From: Nocardia terpenica
GTDB taxonomy: Bacteria; Actinomycetota; Actinomycetes; Mycobacteriales; Mycobacteriaceae
Length of the DNA stretch: 64,000 nucleotides
Assembly: GCF_013186535.1 (NCBI RefSeq)
Contig: NZ_JABMCZ010000001.1
Coordinates: 1,302,001 to 1,366,000, forward strand
Direction: 5' to 3'
In this document: piece by piece, positions 57,128 to 64,000 of the stretch
Layout of the letters: the number at the start of each line of letters is the position of its first letter
Position numbering within the stretch: the first letter of the stretch is position 1
Program-made: the position numbers and the translations under genes
The notes under the pieces: model-generated
Told to the model about the DNA's origin: nothing
The model's input: only the letters and a program-made list of their open reading frames with translations
Database searches by the model: none

Positions 57128-57505
57128 CTACCTCATGGAGATGACCTCATCCCGGACGCTGAACAGGTCGAGGCCGGCGGCGCACCCAACGGTCTTCGCA
57201 GCCAGTGCCTCACGCTTCGCGCCACCGGCAACCCGGACCTTGCTCCGCAGCCACGCCGCCAGAGCGGACAGTTCACCAGCCCGGTAACCCGACAGATTCA
57301 TGCGTGCTTCGACGTCGGCGAGTGCCGATTCCGGCTCGAACGGCATGCCCATGGCCATGGGCAGCAGATCTGAGGACGCGGTTGCCCAGTGCTGAGCTAT
57401 GGCTCGCGCGACCGATGGCGAGATCGGCAGGCCGCATTCTTCGAACAGCGCCACCTCGGCGCGCGTTCGCTGCGCACCGGCGGCGAACGCGGTCATCGTC
57501 TTCAT
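57128..57505 (-). CDS. Small protein of unknown function
   Basis: A 125-residue helical protein (FAAGAQRTRAEVALFEECGL, PSVARAIAQHWATASSDLLP, AALAAWLRSKVRVAGGAKRE). A single-gene unit between two intrinsic terminators. No family recognised. Confidence 0.6.
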   Translation of the reverse strand: MKTMTAFAAGAQRTRAEVALFEECGLPISPSVARAIAQHWATASSDLLPMAMGMPFEPESALADVEARMNLSGYRAGELSALAAWLRSKVRVAGGAKREALAAKTVGCAAGLDLFSVRDEVISMR

Positions 57506-57552
57506 TTCGGTTGTCTCCCTGGATGGTTGATGCGCCCCGGTGAAGGGCGTGA

Positions 57553-57581
57553 GAAAGCCCCCGACGGCACCCGCGTCGGGG
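57553..57581 (-). terminator. Intrinsic terminator
   Basis: GCCCCCGACG and CGTCGGGGGC with a short loop, followed by TTTCTC on the leftward strand, just after the 57602 stop. Confidence 0.75.
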
Positions 57582-57601
57582 GCCTGAATCTGTTGGGACT
57601 T

Positions 57602-58165
57602 TCAGGCGGCGGTGCCGGGCGTGAGCACGGCGTCACTGAGTCGCCGACGTGCACGCTCACGACTGGCCTGCACTCGTCGTGCGTGAGCGCGCTCGGCGCG
57701 GGCCAGGTTGCGCGCCCGAACCCAGTCTTCGATTTCAGTGCGGACAACCAGCACCTGCCGCGCGCTCTCGAACACCGCCGCGGGGAAGTCGTCACCGCGC
57801 TGGCGCCACCACGACACCGCCTGGCGAGAGACACCGAACTGCGCGGCGACCTCCGCCAAGTTCACCAGTAGGTGCGGCCGATCCATGAACTCAGGCCGAT
57901 GCCAAACCGTCGAAGGATTCTGCGGTGGGACGACGTCGGGCTGCGGCAGTCCTCGGCTGGCCGCGAAGTCGATCACCTCGGCCCGTGCCACGTAGACCAG
58001 GCGGCCCACCATCGCAACCGTGGGCGGGAACTGCCGAGGATGCCGCCGACGCCAGTTCGTCACCGCCTGCGGGCTCACCCCCAACTCCTTGGCCACATCA
58101 GCCAGCAACATCAGCTCGGATTCGCGGCCCTCAAACTCCGGCCGCAGCCACACGTACACCGGCAT
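57602..58165 (-). CDS. Protein with two tandem winged-helix HTH domains
   Basis: A 187-residue DNA-binding protein made of two copies of one module. VYVWLRPEFEGRESELMLLA, KELGVSPQAVTNWRRRHPRQ and RLVYVARAEVIDFAASRGL are matched by TVWHRPEFMDRPHLLVNLAE, AQFGVSRQAVSWWRQRGDDF and RQVLVVRTEIEDWVRARNL. A basic tail follows. The ATG at 58165 overlaps the upstream stop (TGATG). Role likely regulatory. Confidence 0.75.
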   Translation of the reverse strand: MPVYVWLRPEFEGRESELMLLADVAKELGVSPQAVTNWRRRHPRQFPPTVAMVGRLVYVARAEVIDFAASRGLPQPDVVPPQNPSTVWHRPEFMDRPHLLVNLAEVAAQFGVSRQAVSWWRQRGDDFPAAVFESARQVLVVRTEIEDWVRARNLARAERAHARRVQASRERARRRLSDAVLTPGTAA

Positions 58166-58407
58166 CAGACCGTCGCCTCCTTGCCTTCGCTGATCAGGAC
58201 AAACATGGTCGTGAGGTGCTTGACGCTCGGCGTCGTGGTGCGGTTCGGGTACTTGGTTATGCCTCGGTAGGTCTGTTCGATGACCAGGCACTCGAAACGG
58301 CCATCGCCGAGGTCCTTGACGACTCGCAGGGTGCGGAAGTTGTCCTCCCGCTTGTCGCGGTAGACGTCACCGACGACAGGCATACGCTTGGGTGTGGCTT
58401 TTTTCAT
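58165..58407 (-). CDS. Small protein of unknown function
   Basis: An 80-residue, basic, beta-rich protein (GDVYRDKREDNFRTLRVVKD, GRFECLVIEQTYRGITKYP). The stop overlaps the 58165 ATG. No family recognised. Confidence 0.6.
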   Translation of the reverse strand: MKKATPKRMPVVGDVYRDKREDNFRTLRVVKDLGDGRFECLVIEQTYRGITKYPNRTTTPSVKHLTTMFVLISEGKEATV

Positions 58408-58646
58408 CGGGCCACCGCCACGGTGCGCAAGCCGCCGATCTCCTGGCCGGTAACCGGGTGGCGCATTGTGAAAGCCGTTGCGAGACCGCCAAGGATGTCG
58501 CTCGTTATGACCTCCATGGCCCACCCGTCGCGCAGCAGATCATTCATCACCTGCTCGACCAGCTGGCCGCACATGCGTTCGCTACCCTTGAGACCCGACT
58601 CCAAGTGGCCGCCATACGCGCCCCACATTTCGACCGTGTACGTCAT
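58404..58646 (-). CDS. Small protein of unknown function
   Basis: An 80-residue protein (GSERMCGQLVEQVMNDLLRD, GWAMEVITSDILGGLATAF). GGAAGAA precedes the ATG at 58646. Forms a unit with the two genes after it. Confidence 0.6.
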   Translation of the reverse strand: MTYTVEMWGAYGGHLESGLKGSERMCGQLVEQVMNDLLRDGWAMEVITSDILGGLATAFTMRHPVTGQEIGGLRTVAVAR

Positions 58647-58680
58647 GTTCTTCCAGCCTGTCCGCCCGTTTCCGGGCACG

Positions 58681-58711
58681 AAAAAGGCCCCGAGCAGATC
58701 GCCCGGGGCCC
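58681..58711 (-). terminator. Intrinsic terminator
   Basis: On the leftward strand GGCCCCG...CGGGGCC is followed by TTTTT. It ends the 58730 unit. Confidence 0.88.
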
Positions 58712-58729
58712 TGGAGATTTGGTTTGTCG

Positions 58730-59032
58730 TTAGTCGATGAAGATTCCGGCGGCAGCCAGCTCGGCGTCGCGATCCTCTGCGGAGATGACCTGCACACCCA
58801 CCAGGCGCGCGTCCGCCAGCACCGACCGCAGCACGTTCTCAGCGGTATCGAGAGTCTCGGTGATCGCCTCCCGCAGCGGCGCATCCTCCACTGGCACACC
58901 GAACGATGTGCGGCCAGTTGCGGTGTTGTGGGACAACATCACCCAGCGACCGAACCCGTGCATCAGCCGTGACTGCTGCTGCTCGGTCAACGCTCCCGTA
59001 TCGGCCTGCACCTCGAGTGACCAGCCCGGCAT
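58730..59032 (-). CDS. Small protein of unknown function
   Basis: A 100-residue protein (GALTEQQQSRLMHGFGRWVM, LREAITETLDTAENVLRSVL). The ATG at 59032 has a strong GGGAGG; a GTG at 59113 is in frame but the stretch holds a hairpin at 59063-59087. No family recognised. Confidence 0.6.
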   Translation of the reverse strand: MPGWSLEVQADTGALTEQQQSRLMHGFGRWVMLSHNTATGRTSFGVPVEDAPLREAITETLDTAENVLRSVLADARLVGVQVISAEDRDAELAAAGIFID

Positions 59033-59109
59033 GATCCAACCTCCCACGTCCGCCGAAGAGATATCCCCGGGCAAAAACACCGGGGATGATCCGAAGATTC
59101 CAGACTGCC

Positions 59110-59343
59110 TCACGCCATACCCTTCTGCAAATCAACCCCAAGCACCCGCTGCACCTTGAACAGGAAGTACTTGAGCTGGTCCATCGTCTCCGGCGTCGCC
59201 GGAAACTGCTCATAGACGCCCTCACGCCGAAACCGCCAGCTGGCATCAGGCCCCTGCCAGACGTGCCATCCCTCCGTCTCGGCGGCCTGGATGGCGACGT
59301 CCATCCATTTCGAAATGACACGCCATTCCAACTCCACTTCCAT
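59110..59343 (-). CDS. Small protein of unknown function
   Basis: A 77-residue protein (EVELEWRVISKWMDVAIQAA, ETMDQLKYFLFKVQRVLGVD). It has GGAGGAAG before the ATG. No family recognised. Confidence 0.6.
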   Translation of the reverse strand: MEVELEWRVISKWMDVAIQAAETEGWHVWQGPDASWRFRREGVYEQFPATPETMDQLKYFLFKVQRVLGVDLQKGMA

Positions 59344-59392
59344 GACTTCCTCCCGATGAAACGAATTACGAATGAGTGGCTGAAGAGTCGGG

Positions 59393-59419
59393 GGAACTAC
59401 CGGGCGGGCCGGTAGCTCC
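59393..59419 (-). terminator. Hairpin after the 56-residue gene
   Basis: GGAGCTACCGG and CCGGTAGTTCC pair at 10 of 11 positions, just after the 59430 stop. No T-run, but placement suggests termination. Confidence 0.55.
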
Positions 59420-59429
59420 GCTCACCCGT

Positions 59430-59600
59430 TCAGCGCCGGTACTCGATGGCGAACGCCAGCGCATTTGCGTTGTTGGCCAGCAAGCCGGACACGATCGGGA
59501 CGGCCAGGCCCGGGGCGCGCAGGCGGGCCTCAACCTGATAGGCCGCCAGCGCATCTCGCGGCGCGGCCAGGGTGCGGGTGGGTTTGTCGAGCGAAAGCAT
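59430..59600 (-). CDS. 56-residue small protein
   Basis: A short gene with an excellent ribosome site, AAGGAGG five bases before the ATG. The product (LSLDKPTRTLAAPRDALAAY, AVPIVSGLLANNANALAFAI) is helical and flanked by terminators on both sides. No family recognised. It is real by its translation signals despite its length. Confidence 0.65.
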   Translation of the reverse strand: MLSLDKPTRTLAAPRDALAAYQVEARLRAPGLAVPIVSGLLANNANALAFAIEYRR

Positions 59601-59620
59601 CAGCCCTCCTTGGGCATAGG

Positions 59621-59650
59621 AAAGGCCGCCACCCGGAATGGATGGCGGCC
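59621..59650 (-). terminator. Intrinsic terminator
   Basis: GGCCGCC...GGCGGCC followed by TTTCC on the leftward strand, just after the 59666 stop. Confidence 0.75.
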
Positions 59651-59665
59651 ACAGCGATTGGCGAG

Positions 59666-60136
59666 CTAAACCACGAACATCGGCAGACGCACGATGTGCT
59701 CGGCACCGGCCAGCGCAGCACGCAGCCGAGCATCAATCCGCGCCGCATACAGCCACGTCTCAAGGCACAGCGGCATACCCGACGCGTGCACCAACAGTGC
59801 CTCAGCGGCCCGCGCCGGGGTCAACCCGTAAACCTGCTCGAATACCGCATGGTGTACCTCCGGCAACACTGCCGCGTACCGCTCGGCCGTGCGCGTCATC
59901 GCGGACGGCAGGACAGGATCGACGTGCGGAATCTGCACGCCATCACGGAAGTACCGCGCCACGCCATCCGGCGAGATTTGCGCGGCCGTCACCGTGTAGT
60001 CCCGGTCAACCGTCACGACCTCGACACCGGACGGGACCGCACGCCCCGCCGACGGCCGGAACACACCGTCGAACACATCGAAGAACTGCTCTGCGCGCTC
60101 GTACTGCTGCGGCGTCCACTTGTACAGCGAAACCAT
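59666..60136 (-). CDS. Protein of unknown function
   Basis: A 156-residue protein. The ATG at 60136 (MVSLYKWTPQQYERAEQFFD) follows GGGAGATC. VEVVTVDRDYTVTAAQISPD and LPEVHHAVFEQVYGLTPARA are typical segments. No family recognised. Confidence 0.6.
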   Translation of the reverse strand: MVSLYKWTPQQYERAEQFFDVFDGVFRPSAGRAVPSGVEVVTVDRDYTVTAAQISPDGVARYFRDGVQIPHVDPVLPSAMTRTAERYAAVLPEVHHAVFEQVYGLTPARAAEALLVHASGMPLCLETWLYAARIDARLRAALAGAEHIVRLPMFVV

Positions 60137-60542
60137 TTGGGATCTCCCATCATTCACGGTGGATACGCATGGCCAGCGCGCGGTGAATCGCGCCGACCAT
60201 GGCGGCCAGGACTGGCCGAAGACCTGCTGACACAGGTCTGACAATGCACCGATTGCGCGGTGCACTCTCAGACCTGCCCGGAGACGAATCCCCGAGCAGG
60301 GCAACAATTTCGGTGGTGACACCGGGCGACACGTTCCGTGCATTTGAAACGTCGAAACGGAATCTCACGCACTCTCTGCCGCACCGGATGGTTATCGGTG
60401 CCACCAATGGCCCACTATTGAGTTTTCAAACGACACAGCCCGTTCGCTTCCACTGCCCGGCGCATGCGCCGACTGTCTGGTTCCGCGAAACACCCAGGGC
60501 TCCAGGGCTGGCCGCAACGTTCAGTTGCGCACCGGATTTGGG

Positions 60543-60626
60543 TTTGCCCCGAGGGGCGAGGGATTGCGCCCCAAGCGGGGCAAAGGAATTCACCTCGAAA
60601 GGTGACGTTTTGCCCCGAAGGGCGAA
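60543..60626. repeat. TTTGCCCC direct and inverted repeats
   Basis: TTTGCCCCGAGGGGCGAGG at 60543, the inverted CGGGGCAAA at 60576 and TTTTGCCCCGAAGGGCGAA at 60608 form a small repeat cluster with possible hairpins. It could be a regulatory or origin-like site, or simple palindromes. Confidence 0.6.
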
Positions 60627-60749
60627 GATTTGCGAGGGCCTACCCCGCTCAGCGCCATAGTCCGCTGCTAGCCGTCCATCGTGAGAACTGTCGCCGGGGC
60701 TCAAACATGGTGTCCCCTAGAGATTCCGCTACGGAAACTCTGCCCGGTC

Positions 60750-60776
60750 AGCAATCCGGCTTATCGCCGGATTGCT
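60750..60776 (-). terminator. Hairpin after the 60798 gene
   Basis: AGCAATCCGGC and GCCGGATTGCT are perfect 11-bp arms around TTATC, 22 bases after the stop of the leftward gene. No T-run on the leftward strand. Confidence 0.6.
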
Positions 60777-60797
60777 GCCGTACAGAATCGGCCGTCG

Positions 60798-61511
60798 CTA
60801 CTTGGCCGCAGCCTTGGGCTTACGCGGCTGACGTGGCTTACGCGCTTCGCTCACAGCGGCGTCCGCTTCCGCCTGAGTCGCGCCCTGGTCGGGTTCCTGG
60901 GCAAATGCGTGCGCTTGGGCAAGCTGCGCCTTAGCGGTAGCGGCACGCTGTTCGAACCGTTCGACAGCTTCCGCCCACGCCTCATCAATCTTGGTGAGCC
61001 GGGTGAATTCGATCTCTGCCACGTCCAGCCGGTCCTGCTTGGCGAGAGTCTGTGCACCCTTGGTCAGCGCGTCCTTCGCGGCCTGCACCTTGTCGGATGC
61101 ATTGCGGTATTCGGCCGTGCTACGGAAGCGGTCCCACCGACGCTCAATCTTCTTGACATCGCCCGCCGCCCGGTCGCTGTACCGAGCCGCCAGTGTAAGC
61201 GCCTTCAATGCGGCAACCTTTGGATCCTTGGGGGCGGCGGGGGTGCGCTCGCTACGCCGACCCTTGGCGGTCGTTTCCAGTGCCAGCACAACGTCTTTCA
61301 GCGTTGCGGCGTAGATCGGTTCGGTGCCCTGTCGGACTGGCATACCGAGCCATTCATCGCCTAACGCCATCACGTTGCCAATGTGCTTGCCGCCCTTGGT
61401 CACCTTGCGGAATCGGACGCCGGGCTCGATCTCGCATTCTCCGATGAGTAGCGGCTCATCCAAGGATTCGGGTGTGGTGGCCGTGGCGGCTTCCGTTGTG
61501 GCGCTGGTCAT
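60798..61511 (-). CDS. Basic, helical protein of unknown function
   Basis: A 237-residue protein. GVRFRKVTKGGKHIGNVMAL is a small beta domain; the rest is long helices (ALKALTLAARYSDRAAGDVK, VERFEQRAATAKAQLAQAHA) ending in a lysine/arginine/proline-rich tail (RKPRQPRKPKAAAK) like an AT-hook or nucleoid-binding tail. It is the first gene of the leftward block. Confidence 0.6.
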   Translation of the reverse strand: MTSATTEAATATTPESLDEPLLIGECEIEPGVRFRKVTKGGKHIGNVMALGDEWLGMPVRQGTEPIYAATLKDVVLALETTAKGRRSERTPAAPKDPKVAALKALTLAARYSDRAAGDVKKIERRWDRFRSTAEYRNASDKVQAAKDALTKGAQTLAKQDRLDVAEIEFTRLTKIDEAWAEAVERFEQRAATAKAQLAQAHAFAQEPDQGATQAEADAAVSEARKPRQPRKPKAAAK

Positions 61512-62079
61512 TTCGGGTCTCCCATCGTTCGCCCGGCCGGTGAGTCCGGGCTGTTGTCGCGGCCCGCCGTGGTGGCTGGCCGGTCCGTCGCTGTCGCCGT
61601 TGGTCGGTGACGAGAAACGAAGCTAGATGGTAGTGCGGCGACATGTCAAGTCCTGCGGTGAAATGCCAGGTCAGAGGGGGTATTCGAGATGATTTAGGTG
61701 AGACTAAGTAAGTCTGGCCTAAGTCTCACGTAAAGAAGAAAAAGGGCTCTGACCTGCAAGAACGTCGCGCGGCGACCATTCGGCGCGAACACGGCACGGA
61801 TGGCGCGCGCCAACGGCTCGCGAGTCGCTGACGCTGGCGCGCCCTCGGCGCGGCACGGTGCCCACCGGTACGCCATGGCGCGGCACAGGAACGAATCGGA
61901 GCACCCGCCGCGCGGTTCGGCCACATACGGCACGCTCGCAGTCCGACCCCCAGCCCGGACCCCCCTCCCCGCCCCTATCTAAAGGACAGCGCACCTCTCG
62001 GGTGTTCGCCGTGCGTACGGGTTCCAAGGGGTGTAATTGCAGTCAACCGCCCCGTCGGCACTCGGTAGCCTCGGTTCGC
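61512..62079. other. Intergenic region with inverted repeat
   Basis: No gene is convincing. At 61698-61729 GTGAGACT and AGTCTCAC form an inverted repeat that encloses further AAGTCT copies. The region carries the divergent promoters of the 61511 and dUTPase genes. Confidence 0.55.
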
Positions 62080-62535
62080 GTGACCCGCGAACCCATTCGA
62101 TACCGGAAATCAGACCCCACCTGGTTCGACCTCGTCCGCATCTACGAAGGCGATGCCGGCGTGGATCTGCGCACGACTAACGACGAGGTCATCGGGCCGG
62201 GGGAGCGGGTGCTCGTCGGCACTGGCATCGCGCTGGAACTCCCAATCGGAACGGTCGGGCTCATCCATCCGCGATCGGGCCTCGCCGCCAAAGCCGGCCT
62301 GTCGATCGTTAATGCGCCCGGCACCATCGACGCCGGCTACCGCGGCGAGGTCAAGGTCTGCCTGATCAACCTGGATCCGCGCACCCCGATCGAGATCCGC
62401 CGCGGCGACCGCATCGCGCAGCTAATCGTTCAGCGCATCGAGCTGGTCGACTTCGAATGTGTCGAGCAGCTGGAGGAAGCCGAACGTGGAACCGGCGGAT
62501 TCGGCTCCAGCGGCGGGCATTCGAGCCTGGCCTAG
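62080..62535 (+). CDS. dut: dUTP diphosphatase
   Basis: A 151-residue trimeric dUTPase. All five motifs are visible: DAGVDLRTTND, HPRSGLAAKAGLSIVNAPGT, IDAGYRGEVKV, RRGDRIAQLIVQ and ERGTGGFGSSGGH. It removes dUTP and makes dUMP for thymidylate synthesis, complementing the phage dCMP deaminase. The GTG at 62080 gives the expected start. It may belong to the phage or to a chromosomal segment. Confidence 0.93.
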   Translation: MTREPIRYRKSDPTWFDLVRIYEGDAGVDLRTTNDEVIGPGERVLVGTGIALELPIGTVGLIHPRSGLAAKAGLSIVNAPGTIDAGYRGEVKVCLINLDPRTPIEIRRGDRIAQLIVQRIELVDFECVEQLEEAERGTGGFGSSGGHSSLA

Positions 62536-62645
62536 GGTCTCGATGGAAACGTCACTGTGACATGAAGATGCCGAGCTGTCGGCACTGCGAGTGGCTCGGC
62601 ATCGTTCACGCGCTTCCCGTAGGCCGGTGGCCGACATGGCGCAAG

Positions 62646-63185
62646 TCAGATAGCAACCGGTTGCACCATCACCAGTGATGTCACACCCAACTCGCGGTGC
62701 TCGCGGCGGGCCACGACTTCGAATCCCTCGCGCCGGTAGAACCGGATCGCGCGAGCGTTTGAATCCCGTACGTCCAGACCCAGCCAGCTCACACGCGCTT
62801 CGATGGCCGCCCACTTGCGCGCTTCAGTGCACAATTCAGCGGCGAGGCCCTGGCCGCGAACTGTTGGGACCGCATACATGCCCCAGAGCATCGCCCAACG
62901 ATCTTGCGGACCAACCGGAATCGTCAGATCCGCAGAGTCGCGATCGCAATCCACGAAAGCCCCTGCCATACCCAACCAGATTCCGCCGGCCTCACCCACG
63001 ACCAGGAGTTGGTGCCCTGGCTGCCGTGACCGTTCTATGCGCGATTCCCACTCTCCAGGTTCGAGGGCCACCGCCTGGTCGTAAGTCTCGAGGAAGGCTT
63101 CCGGCGCGTCGGTTAGTGCCTGGAGTCGAAGCGAGCGGAGCCGAAGACCGTCGCCGGACTCCGCTCTGCGAATCGTCCACATCAT
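62646..63185 (-). CDS. GNAT-family acetyltransferase
   Basis: A 179-residue GNAT. IRRAESGDGLRLRSLRLQAL at the start, LWGMYAVPTVRGQGLAAELC with the acetyl-CoA loop and WLGLDVRDSNARAIRFYRRE + GF at the end are typical. It follows the NUDIX gene with an ATGA overlap. The substrate is unknown; antibiotic or peptide modification is possible. Confidence 0.9.
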   Translation of the reverse strand: MMWTIRRAESGDGLRLRSLRLQALTDAPEAFLETYDQAVALEPGEWESRIERSRQPGHQLLVVGEAGGIWLGMAGAFVDCDRDSADLTIPVGPQDRWAMLWGMYAVPTVRGQGLAAELCTEARKWAAIEARVSWLGLDVRDSNARAIRFYRREGFEVVARREHRELGVTSLVMVQPVAI

Positions 63186-63643
63186 GCGGCACCGGTTGCG
63201 AGTCGATGGTGCGGCCAGTCGAGCAGGCCAAACGATTCACCACGGCGCCACTGCTCGATCCCTGCCCTGCTGTAGGGCACAACATCGTCAGGCAATTCGT
63301 CGATGGGGAACCATGCGATCTCACTGCACTTGTGCGGCTCTGCATTGCGGGGCTCGCCGACCCAGCGTGTCGCGAGGAAGAACGTCCCGACCCGCGCAGG
63401 ACCGTCCGGCGCATGCTTGTGAACGACGGTCGCCAGCTGCATCGCGGGGCGCTCCAGCTCCAACCCGACCTCTTCATTCGCCTCGCGCATGACTGCGGCG
63501 ATGAGATCCTCACCCGGGTCGAGCTTTCCGGAGGGGAGATTCCATAGCCCATCGGCGTACCCCGTGTTGGCTCGGCGAGCCAGGAAGATCTGGTCATCGC
63601 GCACGAGCAGGAGGTGAACGTCAACGTGGTTGAGGTACGGCAC
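63182..63643 (-). CDS. NUDIX hydrolase
   Basis: A 153-residue NUDIX protein. The box GKLDPGEDLIAAVMREANEE + VGLEL is complete (G-x5-E-x7-RE-x2-EE-x-G). VDVHLLLVRDDQIFLARRAN and DGLWNLPSG are the usual flanking strands. The GTG at 63643 follows AAGGGATC. It likely hydrolyses a nucleoside diphosphate derivative or damaged nucleotide and is co-translated with the acetyltransferase. Confidence 0.93.
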   Translation of the reverse strand: MPYLNHVDVHLLLVRDDQIFLARRANTGYADGLWNLPSGKLDPGEDLIAAVMREANEEVGLELERPAMQLATVVHKHAPDGPARVGTFFLATRWVGEPRNAEPHKCSEIAWFPIDELPDDVVPYSRAGIEQWRRGESFGLLDWPHHRLATGAA

Positions 63644-63727
63644 CAAGGATCCCTTCAAGGTTTCATTTGGGCGAGTCAGTTTCGTGTAACACGGTGATCT
63701 GCGACGTTGTGACGGTAGCCTGCCCCT

Positions 63728-64000
63728 GTGACAGACGCGAAGGTGTTCGACCTGGATGCGATCGTGGCCTCGGGTTGGGCCGAACCAAACGACTTTCCGG
63801 CCGCGGAATGGGCTCGGGCACAGGCATTCTGGCAGGCGCGCCGCGCCCATGACGCGCGATTGCTCGCCACCCGAACGAAGGCGTCAGACCTCATCCGAGA
63901 ATGGACCGGCCGCGAGCCCCGCGATGTCGGATCGTTCGGACTGCGCTGCAATCTCGAGACCAGCGACCTCGATCTTGCTATCGGCTGGCCGGTCGACGAG
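63728..64000 (+). CDS. Nucleotidyltransferase domain protein (partial)
   Basis: The forward frame starts at GTG 63728 and runs off the window. VGSFGLRCNLETSDLDLAIG resembles the GS...SDxDL pocket of pol beta-type nucleotidyltransferases. The N-terminal part is helical (FPAAEWARAQAFWQARRAHD). Only 91 residues are seen, so the role is open. Confidence 0.7.
   Translation, partial: MTDAKVFDLDAIVASGWAEPNDFPAAEWARAQAFWQARRAHDARLLATRTKASDLIREWTGREPRDVGSFGLRCNLETSDLDLAIGWPVDE

Larger units (their letters stand above)
60137..60797. other. Gene-poor region with repeats
   Basis: A frame at 60150-60407 (leftward, 85 residues) is open but has no strong ribosome site and is not convincing. From 60430 to 60720 no gene is seen; the stretch carries the TTTGCCCC repeats and a terminator-like hairpin listed separately. 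Confidence 0.5.
27269..62535. mobile_element. Prophage or integrated phage-like element (right end unresolved)
   Basis: From the 3-prime end of tRNA-Asn onward the content changes from conserved chromosome to phage genes: repressor with divergent operator, YqaJ/RecT recombination, helicase, SSB, RusA, phage WhiB, many short overlapping orphan genes and dUTPase. No integrase or structural genes are seen, and no second copy of the tRNA 3-prime end is found before 64000. The right limit given here is only where the last clearly phage-type gene ends; the element may go on past the window. Confidence 0.7.

Noticed and set aside
60150..60407. Leftward 85-residue frame between 60136 and the repeats
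   Set aside because: No ribosome site that fits and no resemblance to known proteins; kept only as a note in the gene-poor region.
60945..60965. TTCGAACCGTTCGA sequence that looks like an SOS box
   Set aside because: Spacing between half-sites is wrong for LexA and it lies inside a coding region.
62562..62678. Short forward frame with CRHC motif after dUTPase
   Set aside because: Start has no ribosome site and the end runs into the convergent acetyltransferase gene.
60000..64000. Second attachment site (copy of the tRNA-Asn 3-prime end)
   Set aside because: I searched by eye for GGTTCGAGTCC-type sequence in the right end and found none, so no attR is claimed.

Overview
The window is high-GC actinobacterial DNA, most likely from a Nocardia or close relative. 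In its first 27 kb the gene content and order (zur and an ArsR/SmtB gene beside glyS; dgt overlapping dnaG; then tRNA-Asn) match the mycobacterial/nocardial core chromosome. GTG starts, ATGA/GTGA gene overlaps and small secreted proteins fit this group.

Region 1, 1-27.2 kb, is chromosome. It holds a divergent LacI regulator and sugar/inositol isomerase-transporter pair, a secreted lipase, small secreted proteins, a TipA-like MerR regulator, two VOC proteins, the zinc regulators with glyS, a beta-lactamase-like hydrolase, a LysR regulator, two metallo-beta-lactamase-fold proteins, a quinone-oxidoreductase-like enzyme, a four-gene ABC transporter/two-component operon, a YdcF-like protein, dgt-dnaG, a CocE/NonD hydrolase, a thioesterase and tRNA-Asn. 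Decayed genes (integrase, trypsin-like protease) and a family of dispersed palindromes and tandem repeats lie between them.

Region 2, 27.3-42.5 kb, begins directly downstream of tRNA-Asn and is phage-like. A lysogeny-type segment (membrane protein, HTH proteins, an XRE/MmyB-like regulator with an upstream SOS-box-like sequence, an alpha/beta hydrolase, an XRE repressor with a 20-bp palindromic operator) precedes a rightward early operon: YqaJ exonuclease, RecT, HTH proteins, replication-initiation-like proteins, a TOPRIM-DnaB helicase, dCMP deaminase, a lysin-B-like esterase, SSB, WhiB and RusA. The overlapping starts and stops imply one long co-transcribed unit.

Region 3, 42.5-61.5 kb, is mostly a leftward array of about 30 small genes of unknown function, cut into units by intrinsic terminators. 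A rightward island at 45.1-46.4 kb carries a small membrane protein, a MazZ/MazG-like dNTP diphosphohydrolase and a DnaQ-like exonuclease; a second MmyB-like regulator sits at 47.2 kb. DUF932 is the only clear known family in the large leftward block.

Region 4, 61.5-64 kb, carries dUTPase, a GNAT acetyltransferase overlapping a NUDIX hydrolase, and the start of a nucleotidyltransferase. No integrase, terminase, capsid, tail or second attachment site is visible, so the right end of the element is not resolved and probably lies outside the window.
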